A model generated the notes under the pieces. That model was not told the DNA's origin. It made no database searches and worked only from the letters and a program-made list of their open reading frames with translations. A stretch of 64,000 bases of DNA from Ampelomyces quisqualis. Lineage: Eukaryota; Ascomycota; Dothideomycetes; Pleosporales; Phaeosphaeriaceae. The translations under genes and the position numbers were made by a program. Location of the stretch: the NCBI GenBank assembly GCA_018398575.1, contig JAGTXZ010000011.1, forward strand, positions 1,860,001 to 1,924,000, read 5' to 3'. This document shows, one piece after another, positions 1-9,199 of the stretch (position 1 is the first letter of the stretch; each line of letters begins with the position of its first letter).

Positions 1-2
1 AG

Positions 3-1112
3 CAGACCTATTCTTTTGTCGCGACAGGAAGCGATGGTAGCGTGCACGTAGTGCGCGTTGACTACCATCAGAGTCAGGATGGCAATGCCAAGTTTGGAAG
101 ACCACGCCTACTTCGCGAGTATCAGCTACCAGAAGGAGATCATGCTGTGTGGTCCGAACATTATGACGATGACAAAAAGTCGGTTCTCCTCTTGGCCACC
201 AACACTTCCAAAGTCATTGCTCTCGACTTGCGCGTCATGCAAGAACTCTTCATTCTGAAGAACCCGCTGGACCACGGCACTCCAACGTGCTTTTGTGTAG
301 ACAGACGGGCGCACTGGCTCTTGTTGGGGACCTCGCATGGTGTTCTAGATCTTTGGGACCTTCGTTTTAAGTTGCGTTTAAAAGCCTGGGTATGCCCAGG
401 CGCTTCGCCTATACATCGTCTGCACCAGATATTTTCACTCAAAACTAAAAGGACCAGATTATACATCGCTGGAGGCAGCGGTCAAGGCGAGCTGACAGTG
501 TGGGACTTTGAGAAGCACATTTGCAAAGAGGTGTATCGCACTGGTACAAGTAGAGATTTAGGAACGAAAAGCACGACATTGATAGACTTGGACGAGGAAA
601 AGCCGGGAGGTATGCTCGGCCGCTTTGCGACCACTCTTGAGCCGTCCGCGAGCTCCGCAATGGATTGTGGCATTCGCGCGCTCACCGTACATACCCAAAC
701 AGTTGACGAAAAGGGCGATTCGAAGCACACCTTCCTCCTATCTGCAGGACCTGATTGGAAAGTCCGATATTGGGATACGAACCGCCCAGACGCGTCGCTT
801 GTCGTCAGCGGTCTTGAATCGGACGAAGGGAAGCCGCAATACATGACGAGCCAGTCGACTTCTGAAACAATCGTCATCACAGAACGATTGTCGCAGCCTC
901 AAAGCCAAGTTATCAACGGGCGGGACAGCAGAAGCTCGCCATCGAGTAGGCGAGGAGCGCAGAAATTCACACGGTCTGGTCTGATATCTGTGCAACAACA
1001 GCATCTTCTCAAGAGTCATCTAGATAACATACTGGATGTGGCGTTGGTGGAGCATCCCTACGGCATGGTGGTCTCAGCTGATCGGTCAGGCGTCATCAAC
1101 ATGTTCATGTAG
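3..1112 (+). CDS. VPS15: Vps15-like PI3-kinase regulatory subunit, C-terminal WD40 part (5' truncated by window edge)
   Basis: The frame is open from base 3 to the TAG at 1110-1112, so the 5' end lies outside the window; the internal ATG at 42 is not the true start. The visible ~369 residues are WD40 blades. They include GVLDLWDLRFKLRLKAW and the closing ADRSGVINMF, which resemble the end of Vps15/PIK3R4, where the beta-propeller follows an N-terminal pseudokinase and HEAT repeats that are not visible here. In the family, Vps15 anchors and activates the Vps34 lipid kinase on endosomal and autophagic membranes. No intron is seen in this part. The stop is followed by 298 bp before the next gene on the same strand. 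Identity rests on recalled family resemblance; another WD40 protein is the alternative but is less likely. Confidence 0.85.
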   Translation, partial: QTYSFVATGSDGSVHVVRVDYHQSQDGNAKFGRPRLLREYQLPEGDHAVWSEHYDDDKKSVLLLATNTSKVIALDLRVMQELFILKNPLDHGTPTCFCVDRRAHWLLLGTSHGVLDLWDLRFKLRLKAWVCPGASPIHRLHQIFSLKTKRTRLYIAGGSGQGELTVWDFEKHICKEVYRTGTSRDLGTKSTTLIDLDEEKPGGMLGRFATTLEPSASSAMDCGIRALTVHTQTVDEKGDSKHTFLLSAGPDWKVRYWDTNRPDASLVVSGLESDEGKPQYMTSQSTSETIVITERLSQPQSQVINGRDSRSSPSSRRGAQKFTRSGLISVQQQHLLKSHLDNILDVALVEHPYGMVVSADRSGVINMFM

Positions 1113-1410
1113 ACGTAGTAGAATGTGGAGCCCTCTCCTCCTTGCTTGTCTTTGCATCTAGACTGGAATGGATCGTGCATGATTGACGTCGATGTTGAGG
1201 TTGCTTGCACGTCACAAGTACGACGACCGAACTCTTGGCGCTGGGAAATTTCACGCTAGTACTGGAGGTGAGTTCCGCGCCCGCAACTTCAAGTGTCCAC
1301 TTTGATTTCTACGACCTCTCCAACTACAGACAATAGAGAAATACACGTCCACACACTTCAACTTATCCAGACGCGCTTTCTTATCGCCATAAGTCACGAG
1401 AGCCGCAAAC
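1113..1410. promoter_or_regulatory. intergenic: VPS15 3' end and LEA1 promoter
   Basis: This 298-bp gap lies between two genes in tandem. I see no further coding frame. It should hold the VPS15 polyadenylation region and the upstream region of the U2 A' gene. No clear TATA or other motif can be assigned. Confidence 0.5.
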
Positions 1411-2503
1411 ATGAGGTTGACGACAGATGTGATCAACAATTCCTTGTCCTTCATCAACTGTCTCACGGAGCGCGAACTCGATCTGCGAGGTGCGTTAGAA
1501 AAGAGCAGATGCTACACTTGGGAGCTGAATTGATATCAACTTGTGTGTTTTTCTAGGCCACAAGATTTCTGCGATAGAGAACATGGGCGCCGCACGTGTA
1601 AGTTGAAGCCGATATTGTTTTTACCATTGGTACGGGAACTTGACATGAGATCGCAGGATAATGATGCCATCGACCTCACCGACAATGACATCGCCCAGCT
1701 CGGCAACTTCCCACTGCAACCGCGCCTACGCACGTTGTTTCTCGCGCAGAACCGCATCTCGAGCATTCAACCTAACCTCTCGTCGAGCATACCTAACCTG
1801 CAGACACTTGTTCTCACGAAGAACCGTATCGCAGAGCTGGCTGACTTGGATCCGCTGGCAGCATTCAAGAAACTGGTATACTTGACGTTGATGGGTAATC
1901 CTGTGGCGAACAAGGAGGTGCGTACTGCCAGTGTTTGTCCATTAAAGCGTGGAGCCTAATGCTAGCAAGCATACTTGAGCATTCACAATGTTGCGCGATG
2001 GCTCCCAGCGAAACTGGCAACTATTGTGGAAGCTACAGAGTTCTGTTGGCTCGAGCATACGCGTTCAAGAAGGCTAATGTTTCTGATAGAACTGCCGATA
2101 CTGGATCATATGGCGATGTCCAACAGTTCGCTATCTCGACTTTGCTAAGGTGCGCGACGTTGAGCGTGAGAAGGCGACGGAGCTATTTGGCACCGTCGAG
2201 GAACCGACCGAACTCGCGAATAAGGTATGTGAAAACCAGGCAAATTCCAGTGCCTAGGGTACATGCTGATGACTTCTGCAGATCATGGGAATGAAGTCCA
2301 AGGGCTTTGCTACTCCCTCTCTGGCGAATGGAGCCGATGAATCGACGAAAGACCGCATCTACACAGACGACGAAAAGAAGCGTATGCGTGCCGCCATCCG
2401 CAACGCGAGCAGTTTGACGGAGATGGCGAGGTTGGAGAAAGACTTTGCAGAGGGCCGGATACCAGCTCATATACTGGAGGGAGGAGACCCGATGGAGACG
2501 TAG
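1411..2503 (+). CDS. LEA1: U2 small nuclear ribonucleoprotein A' (Lea1), leucine-rich repeat protein
   Basis: Five exons give a continuous 245-residue protein: 1411-1489, 1557-1597, 1657-1917, 2090-2224 and 2282-2503, each intron with GT..AG ends (67, 59, 172 and 57 bp). The product starts MRLTTDVINNSL, carries ERELDLRGHKI and IENMGAAR, then leucine-rich repeats over roughly residues 20-130 (DAIDLTDNDI, LFLAQNRISSI, LVLTKNRI, DLDPLAAFKKLVYLTLMGNP). The LRR cap RYWIIWRCPTVRYLDFAKV follows, then the C-terminal NASSLTEMARLEKDFAEGRI helix typical of U2 A'. In the family this protein pairs with U2 B'' on stem-loop IV of U2 snRNA and acts in the nuclear spliceosome. Length fits the family. The third intron is longer than the others, and its acceptor at 2089 was chosen because it restores the conserved cap in frame; the residue after the junction is Asn where relatives have His. 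Confidence 0.93.
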
Positions 2504-2864
2504 TTTCTACGCACATCACTACAAAGCAACTGCTCTCCACCACAGTGCAGCTGGGCGTGGGTTTCATGTAGCCAAAATGCTCCTGAACAGTCGAGGAAAT
2601 CCGGAATCAGAGATGTGAGCACTAGTTTGCTGCACGCACGTAATCCTCCAGGCCGCTACAAAGCCCAAAGAAGCAAGTCGAAGACGACATTGCGAGGCAT
2701 ACGACGGGGCGTGGCTGGCGGCACGCATGCTGGACAATAGCCTACCGTGCAAGGTGTGACGTGCTTGCTTGGATTTCAAATCTATTATAGGTATTCGTGC
2801 TCGTTGGCATTTTCGATCATGGGTATCGTAGTTGTACACTCAAATGACGCCTGACTGTGCGACA
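2504..2864. other. convergent intergenic region, LEA1 / FIP1 3' ends
   Basis: This 361-bp gap lies between convergently transcribed genes and should hold both 3' untranslated regions. I see no conserved coding frame or RNA gene in it. Confidence 0.5.
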
Positions 2865-3931
2865 TCACCAGCCTCTCCCCCTGCCACCTCTGCCGCCTCT
2901 ACCACCACCGCCTCCCTGATTGCCTTGCTGAAAACCGCCCAATTGGCCTCCACCAGGTCCGCCTGGCCCGCTGAATCCGCCCATACCCTGGCCCGCCATC
3001 TGCATGAAGCTGCCAAAGTCCATCTGACTGGGGTCCATTCCCTGGCTGACCATTTGCTGAAACATCATCTCCATCTGCTGCTGCTCATTGATGGCCCCGC
3101 CCACTGCACCTCCTCCCCCACCCCCGGTTCCAGCTCCCGGTCCAGTTGGGGCACCACTGGGTGGCGCGGCATTGGCACTGGGACCCGGCATGGTCGGCAT
3201 GGCAGGCAATCCACCACCCATCATTTGTTGCATCTGCACCATATCGTTCTTTTGCTGCTGAATTGTGTTTGCCATGGAAAGTTGCCGCTGGCGATAGGTT
3301 TCCCAAGTGAACTCGTCGAAACCGTAGTTGAAATAGTCAGACTGATCTTCGCCGGGTCGCCGCCAGATCTTCTGTTCTTCAGCGAGGTCGGCATCCATAT
3401 CGACTTGTAGCAGTGGCTTTCCCTGGGGTGGGTAGACGGGATTGCCATTTACGTCTATACTTGAGGTGGTTTGTGCAGGGTAGGAAGTACCGGGTACTGT
3501 CGAGAGCTGGGGCACAGTGCCGGCGGGGACAGTCTTCGGGGGCGCCGGAGAGGATATCGATGTGGGCTGATTTGGCGCCTCGATCTTAATTGCCTTGGAC
3601 TCCTGCGGTTGTTGTTGGCTGCATGCATGATTAGCTGGGACATGTGGCAAGGGAGCTCGGCGAGTACATACGTGGCAGGCCGTGAAGCTGGAGGTGGTTT
3701 GTCGATTATGATCTCGAGGTCCTACAGCTTCATTAGCTTTACCCGGGGCTGTGCTTGGATGCAACGCACCGACTCGCTGTCCTCGTCGTCATCGTCGCCC
3801 GAGTCGGCGCCCTCGTCCATGGGCTCGTCGCCGCTTGAAACGTCCTGCTCCTCTTTCGCATGGCTGTGGTCTGGCTTTGCATCTGCGGTGCCGTAGAGAT
3901 CGTCGTCTTCGTCCTCGTGGTCAGACGCCAT
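2865..3931 (-). CDS. FIP1: Pre-mRNA polyadenylation factor Fip1
   Basis: Three exons on the minus strand (3931-3770, 3721-3672, 3618-2865) encode 321 residues; the introns are 48 and 53 bp with GT..AG ends. The start MASDHEDEDDDLYG opens a long acidic N-terminal region (residues ~1-55), followed by DLEIIIDKPP. The Fip1 signature lies at about residues 154-176 (KIWRRPGEDQSDYFNYGF, then DEFTW). After it come Gln/Met-rich and Pro/Gly-rich low-complexity stretches and a Gly/Arg-rich tail ending GRGRGW. In the family Fip1 is a mostly disordered scaffold that tethers poly(A) polymerase to the cleavage and polyadenylation factor. An upstream in-frame ATG at 4036 would add 35 residues, but the conserved acidic start argues for 3931. 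The gene shares its upstream region with NUP49. Confidence 0.92.
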
Positions 3932-4231
3932 TGTGGACGCGTTGATTCTCCGGAGGAGTCGCGGTAGGAGTTGTACGGAGTAGGCGGTCGAGAGTTCACC
4001 TGGCCAGGGCACGTCGGGGTCGGAGAGCTTGAGCACGGATCGCCGTGGTGAAAGGAATGACTGGCCGGGCGGCGCAGCGCAGACTCCATAGCGCGTTTTG
4101 CGTCTGTGCGACGCGGAGCGTCACGTGTCACGTGCATGTGCGTGTCTCTCTGTCTCACGCCAGTCGTCTTCGCACCCGATTACGCACCGTGCACCGGCGA
4201 ATCTCGAGCGGAGGCACCATCGCACATCTCA
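3932..4231. promoter_or_regulatory. shared divergent promoter of FIP1 and NUP49
   Basis: Exactly 300 bp separate the two start codons of oppositely oriented genes, so one region must serve both. Several frames stay open across it, but none resembles a protein and the conserved starts lie at its edges. It contains a palindromic CACGTG-like stretch (tcacgtgtcacgtg, near 4120) that could bind a bHLH factor; this is inference only. Confidence 0.6.
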
Positions 4232-5499
4232 ATGGCAGGTTTCGGGCGGTCCAACTCGTTGAGCATCAATACGGGCGGCAGCACGGTGCAGAACCAGCCC
4301 CAGACAACGGCGCAGCCCCAGAGCAGCGGCGGGCTCTTTGGAGCGTCTCAGCAAGCCGCGTCGGGCTCGTTGTTTGGCGCACAGCCACAGCCACAGCCAC
4401 AGCCACAGCCACAGCCACAGCCACAGTCACAGCCACAGCCACAGCCACAGCCGGCGCAGGCTGGCCTCTTTGGAGCAGCAGCCGGCAACAACCCCAGCAC
4501 GCTCGCAATGCCCGGGGCGGCATCGACGTCGTTGTTGTAAGCAAAGGCGGCCGCGGACAGCGACTCGAACCAAGGCTAACAGCAATCCCCAGTGGTGCGT
4601 CAACACAGCAGACCACGGCGCCTTCTTTGTTCGCCAACACAAACCCCCAGCCGCAGACCGCAACGCCCTCGCTCTTCGGCCCCCACCAGCCCCAGCAGCA
4701 CAACACGCTCTTCGGCATGAACACTCAGAATAGGGCGGCGCCGCTGGGCGGCTCTTCCATGGGTGCGGGCGCTCCGCAGCCCGTCCAGATGACCCTGGAC
4801 GCCATGCGAGGGACGACGCGCTTCAACGACCTCCACCCCGAGCTCCAGACGGTGATCCAGCAGTTGGACCTGGGCATACAGCAGAAGATCAGCTACTGCA
4901 ACCAGATACGCGAGACATTGCCGAGCAGCGAGCAGGACATCGCAACCATTGCACCCGACGTGGCTTATGTCGAAACCTACCTTTCCACCGTCGAGACCGG
5001 CCTCGACAACGACTCCACCAACATTGCGCATCTGAAGGACGTGGTCAGGAAAGATGCTGCCGACGCCACACTCAGCTTTCGCGCCATCGAAAATCAGCGT
5101 CTACCGGCCCAGTTCCACTACCGGAACAGCGCAAACCTCACAACATCAAGCGCAAAAGCTCCTACCGCTGGTGCCCTTGACGACGACGATGCGACGAAAC
5201 CGGTCGACCTGATGAGCTATTTCAACCACCGCACAGACGACCTCGGACGCACCCTCGACGTGTACCAACGGCAGATTCGCGAAATCGAGGCACATCTGAG
5301 GACCATGGAAGCAGGGACGGTGGAGAAGGCACAGCAACTGACGGGCAGTAGAAGTGCCCCACGCGATCAACGACGCGAGCTGGTCGAGGCGCTGAAGGCT
5401 ATCGAAGGTGCAATTCTGGAGTCGGCGAAGAAGGTGGGACAGGTCAGGGACGACGTCACAAAGCACACCTTTGGTAGCGTTGGAGCTGCTTTACTATGA
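4232..5499 (+). CDS. NUP49: FG-nucleoporin Nup49 (NSP49/Nup58 family)
   Basis: Two exons (4232-4536 and 4593-5499; intron 56 bp, GTAAGC..CAG) encode 403 residues. Residues 1 to ~180 are an FG/GLFG domain: GGLFGA, SLFGA, GLFGA and, across the splice junction, SLFGA, then PSLFGP and TLFGMN. Next comes MTLDAMRGTTRFNDLHPELQ and a coiled-coil C-terminal half ending GSVGAALL. That order matches fungal Nup49, which in the family joins Nsp1 and Nup57 in the central channel complex of the nuclear pore. The intron was placed because it joins TSLF-GAST into one more FG repeat. A (Pro-Gln)n run, from a CCACAG hexanucleotide repeat at 4381-4452, sits inside the FG domain. Upstream in-frame sequence to 4045 is open but looks non-coding. 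Confidence 0.92.
4381..4452 (+). repeat. CCACAG hexanucleotide microsatellite inside NUP49
   Basis: About twelve tandem copies of ccacag with one C-to-T change encode alternating Pro-Gln in the FG domain of Nup49. The reading frame tolerates whole-unit gain or loss, so length variation between strains is likely. Confidence 0.95.
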
Positions 5500-5905
5500 G
5501 CCAATCTTCATAGAGTCGTCTACAAGTTGGCATCCACGAATGGTAGATCGTGTCGAACTTGGTCTGGCACATTTGACGGCGTCATATACCCAGTAAGCCC
5601 TCGATCACACTTCTTGACCAGTGTGAGAACCTTGGCTCGCCAAGTCTGCAACGATGGCCCCCATCATGCTCAAGACAAATTGTATAGTGATCTCGCAGAT
5701 CCTGTTACTAACCACGAACATCAATTGAAGAAGCATTATCAAGTCGCAATCGCATGCGCACAACAACATGCTGGCCCTCCAGAATAAGGAAAAATGCGTG
5801 TATAGTGTAATCGATGTAGAGTGTTCTCTTACCCCGTGCTACTTCCGATTTGTACACCAACAACCATCTTTCAGGAACTCTCGTAACCACCTTTCATTAC
5901 CCAAT
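5500..5905. other. convergent intergenic region, NUP49 / ECM4 3' ends
   Basis: This 406-bp gap lies between convergent genes. Short open frames occur but none has recognisable content. It should hold both 3' ends. No RNA gene is seen. Confidence 0.5.
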
Positions 5906-7011
5906 TCAGATCTTCATTGTCGCCTTTACGCTCGGCACCTCATCCTCCTTCTTCAATATGTCTGGCAGTGGTCCGACGGGTGTGATCTGGAACTTGTTGA
6001 TCTGCCCGTGGCTCTTGGTATAGTGCTTCTTGATGTGCTCAAACTCCGTTGTTTGTCCAAAGGCAGGCACATCCCAGTACAAATGCCTCATCCATTTGTG
6101 AAGATGGGGGTACCCGCTCCTGATGTCGCGAATGTTGCACTTGAAGTGTTGCACATAGACGGGGTCGAAACGTACAATGGTCGTGTACAAACGGATGTCG
6201 GCTTCAGTGACAGTGGGCGAAGAGAGCAGGTATGGCGTCGATGACTCTGCGAGCTGTGCCTCAAGACGGTCAAGAGATTTGAAGAGCTGCGTCACTGACT
6301 GCGTGTATGCCTCTTCAGATCTGGCACAAGACAATTAGTCCTGGTGCTCCAATTCGTCCATGGTACATACGTTGCAAAGCCGGACTTGTAAACTCCGTTA
6401 TTTACGTCATTGTATACCCACTCGTTCATCATATCAATATTCTTTCGCAAATTCTCTGGGAATAGATCCACGCTCTTGTACTTGTCCTCGATCAAATCAT
6501 CAAAGGCAGTGTAGAACATTCGAATGATCTCGCTACTCTCGTTGCTCACTATTCTGTTGGTCTTCTTGTCGTACAAGGTTGGTACCGTGAAGCGACCTTC
6601 GTAGTCAGGGTTCTGTTCGAAATAAATGTTGCGCAGGTGTGTAAAGTCCTTGTGGAGTGGATCTGGAGTCGTTTCGCCAGGGCAATTCTCGTCGCTCGTC
6701 GCGAAGCGCCAGCCTTTCTCGCCCATGTGCCAGTGCACACTGTTGTACGAGACAATATCGTGCAGGCCCTTCAGTCCCCGTACAATGAGCGTGCGGTGTG
6801 CCCATGGGCACGCGTATGAGACATACAGATGATATCGCCCTTTTTCCGGCGGAAATTCAGCGTCAGGCTTGTTCTCAATCCAGCTCCTGAAGACACTCTG
6901 CTGCCTTTCGAACTTGCCACTCTTGTCTGCCCAGTCCAGAATCGAGCCTCTAGGTTTCTTGTCCATTGCACAGAAGGTTTGTACAAGCCTTGGTATCGTA
7001 CAGGAGAACAA
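5906..7011 (-). CDS. ECM4: Ecm4/Gto-type glutathione transferase (glutathionyl-hydroquinone reductase family)
   Basis: Two exons (7011-6371 and 6320-5906, intron 50 bp) encode 351 residues; a second in-frame ATG at 6966 gives 336 residues (MDKKPRGSILDWADK) and matches the usual family start better. The N-terminal thioredoxin-like half holds YVSYACPWAHRTLIVRGLKG, in which the Cys of CPWA (Cys67 from the first ATG) is the catalytic residue. FTVPTLYDKK and NESSEIIRMF follow, as in omega-like GSTs. The splice joins SGFAT to SEEAYTQ, and the helical C-terminal half includes TEADIRLYTTIVRFDPVY. The family reduces glutathionyl-quinone adducts using glutathione. The extra 15 residues from the upstream ATG (MFSCTIPRLVQTFCA) could be an alternative targeting start. 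This is the last intact gene before the AT-rich tract, with only ~120-160 bp upstream before the telomere-like repeat. Confidence 0.93.
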
Positions 7012-7129
7012 CGTCTTTGCTACTGTTGATCTTATAAACAGTTCGGTATTTGCATGCAGCGTCTGTCGCTTACAAATATACGTGTTATCGACAGCATGCA
7101 GTAGCGTGCGGAGCTACCGGCGGTAATAA
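7012..7129 (-). promoter_or_regulatory. truncated upstream region of ECM4
   Basis: Only about 118 bp of balanced-composition DNA lie upstream of the first ECM4 ATG before the telomere-like tract. Any promoter must sit here or reach into the AT-rich block. Confidence 0.5.
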
Positions 7130-7153
7130 GGTTTGGGTTAGGTTAGGTTAGGG
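7130..7153 (+). repeat. interstitial telomere-like TTAGGG tract
   Basis: The sequence reads GG TTTGGG TTAGG TTAGG TTAGGG, four imperfect copies of the fungal telomere unit with the G-rich strand on +. That is the orientation of a right chromosome end with genes to the left. It sits exactly at the change from balanced to AT-rich composition. Confidence 0.85.
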
Positions 7154-7167
7154 TACATTTACGTAAG

Positions 7168-7242
7168 ACCCTACCTCTACTCTAACCTATACTTGTTTTT
7201 TTTACGCTAATAAGAGGTTAAGGCTTAGGTAGAGGTAATTAT
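7168..7242. repeat. degenerate CCCTAA-like stretch and inverted partner
   Basis: Bases 7168-7189 (ccctacctctactctaacct) look like decayed C-strand telomere repeat. Bases 7214-7238 (aggttaaggcttaggtag and on) resemble its reverse complement, making an imperfect stem around a T-rich loop. The head-to-head order with 7130-7153 is seen directly; its origin is inferred. Confidence 0.55.
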
Positions 7243-9199
7243 TTAAAGGTTTAATAGTTAAGTTACACAAATTCAAAGAAGTTATATAGATTTAAATCTA
7301 ATTTAATATATATATTACATACTATAGATAAGTAATATAAAAGTTAGTTAAATCTAAATTGTTTAGTTCTATAAAGTTAATTAGGTTCTATAATTTTAAA
7401 TAAGATTCTATATATATTTTAAGATACTAAATACAAGTACTATAAATATATATAAAATTCCAACCTTAGTAGATATATATAGATATTATTTGAAAGTATT
7501 ATTTTTATATTTTCTATAGAAAATTCTTTAAGAGAAAATTAGTTTATGTATTATCTCTTATATAGAGTAAAGCTAAAGCTAGTATATATCTATTTAACTA
7601 TAGAAAAAAAATAACTCTTATATAGTAATCTAGTATAAGATATTTATTCTTAGTCTATATAGTAAACCTTTAACTATAAATAGTACTAAGGTTTAAATCT
7701 ATAGTAAAAATAGAATAGATTTAAAAAGAAAAAGAAGATATTTAGCTTTTAAAAAAATACCTAAAAATGCCTTAGTAGCTTCTTAAAGAATCTTAATAGC
7801 TAATTACTTTAAGTAGATACAAAGTATTCTAAAATATTTATAAAAGGTAAATTTATAGATATATAACTAGAAAGGTAGCTTATAAATAAGAAGATTAGTA
7901 GACTTTAAGTTTTAGTATATTTATCTAAGTATTATAGCTTTAGCTAATATGTATAAAAGTATTATAAAGCACTATAATAACTAACTACTTAGCTTTATAT
8001 AAAAGTATATTAAATTATAATAATATCTAGAAGATTAGTAAGAGTAATAATTTCTTTAACTTCTAGAGTATTCTATAATAAGGCTTAGCTATATAGTATA
8101 TACTACTTAGTTAGCTAAGTATCTACTTCTATTCTTTTATTCTTAGCTTTATCTAGGTAGAAAATATATTACGTATAAATCTAGATTTTAACTTAGAGCT
8201 ATCTGTTTTTTTAGAGCTTTAAGTTAGGCTTAAAGTCTAGATTCTTTAGTTTTAATTAGTTAAAATTAATCTAGTTAGAGAATTCTAGAAATAATTGTTT
8301 TAATTATCTATTCTTATATTTTAGTAAAGTAATATAGAAAGTAAGTATAAAAAATATTTAGAGTATAGGTAAGAGTATATATAGGATATAATAGCTAGAA
8401 AGCTATTAGAGAATAATAACCTATATATATATACCTAAAAATAATATATTTTATTCTATATTAAATTTAATATACCTTAAAGATAAATAATACTCTACTA
8501 TAAATAGTAACTAATTATTACTCTAAATTGTTAGCCTAAGCGTTAAAAAATTTCAGGTTATTAAAGTTAGTAATATCTACTATACTATTAGAATAGTTAT
8601 TCTACTAGTGTTATAAGCTATAAAATACTAGGCTCTAGCCCTACTAAGAATGCTTTCTTCTAAGTAATAACTTCTATAGAGTTTATAATAGAACCCTATC
8701 TAATATATAATAACTTAGCTATAATATATAACTACTTTCTATAATCTTTTACTTAGTAGAGAGTAGATAGAGTAGAGTAATCTCTATAATCTCTAAGGTC
8801 TATAAGAATGTATAGAGCATAGAAGAGTATAACCTTAAATTTTCTAGTTAATAGACTAGGTAATAAACTCTTATAATTTATTATATTTAACTTAGTATTT
8901 ATACTCTTATATAGCTTTTCCTAGCACTAAAATTAATCTATACTACTTAGTTACCTCTTTTGCCTTTTAAGCAGTTTACCTCTTATTAACCTAAGAACTT
9001 TCTCTTACTTATTAAGTAGTTTACTTCTTAATAAGCTAAAGAACCTCTTCTATATATTATTCTTACTTATCTTAGAAAATTAACTATAAAGCCTAGAACA
9101 CTAGAGATTTTCTTTTTACTTTCTAGGCCTTTATACTTTAAACACTCTTATTATAAGTAATATATCTATAGATACTCTAGATACTATCTACTTAACTTG
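7243..9199. other. AT-rich decayed sequence, no identifiable gene
   Basis: I see no recognisable protein frame in the first kilobase. Bases ~8,330-8,480 match, in reverse orientation, bases ~58,380-58,560, so at least this part is old repeat DNA. It may be the 5' part of Gypsy-1, but no LTR ends were found. Confidence 0.6.

Noticed and set aside
4266..4724. Val/Ala-repeat open frame on the minus strand
   Set aside because: It is the reverse complement of the NUP49 CCACAG repeat and FG domain.
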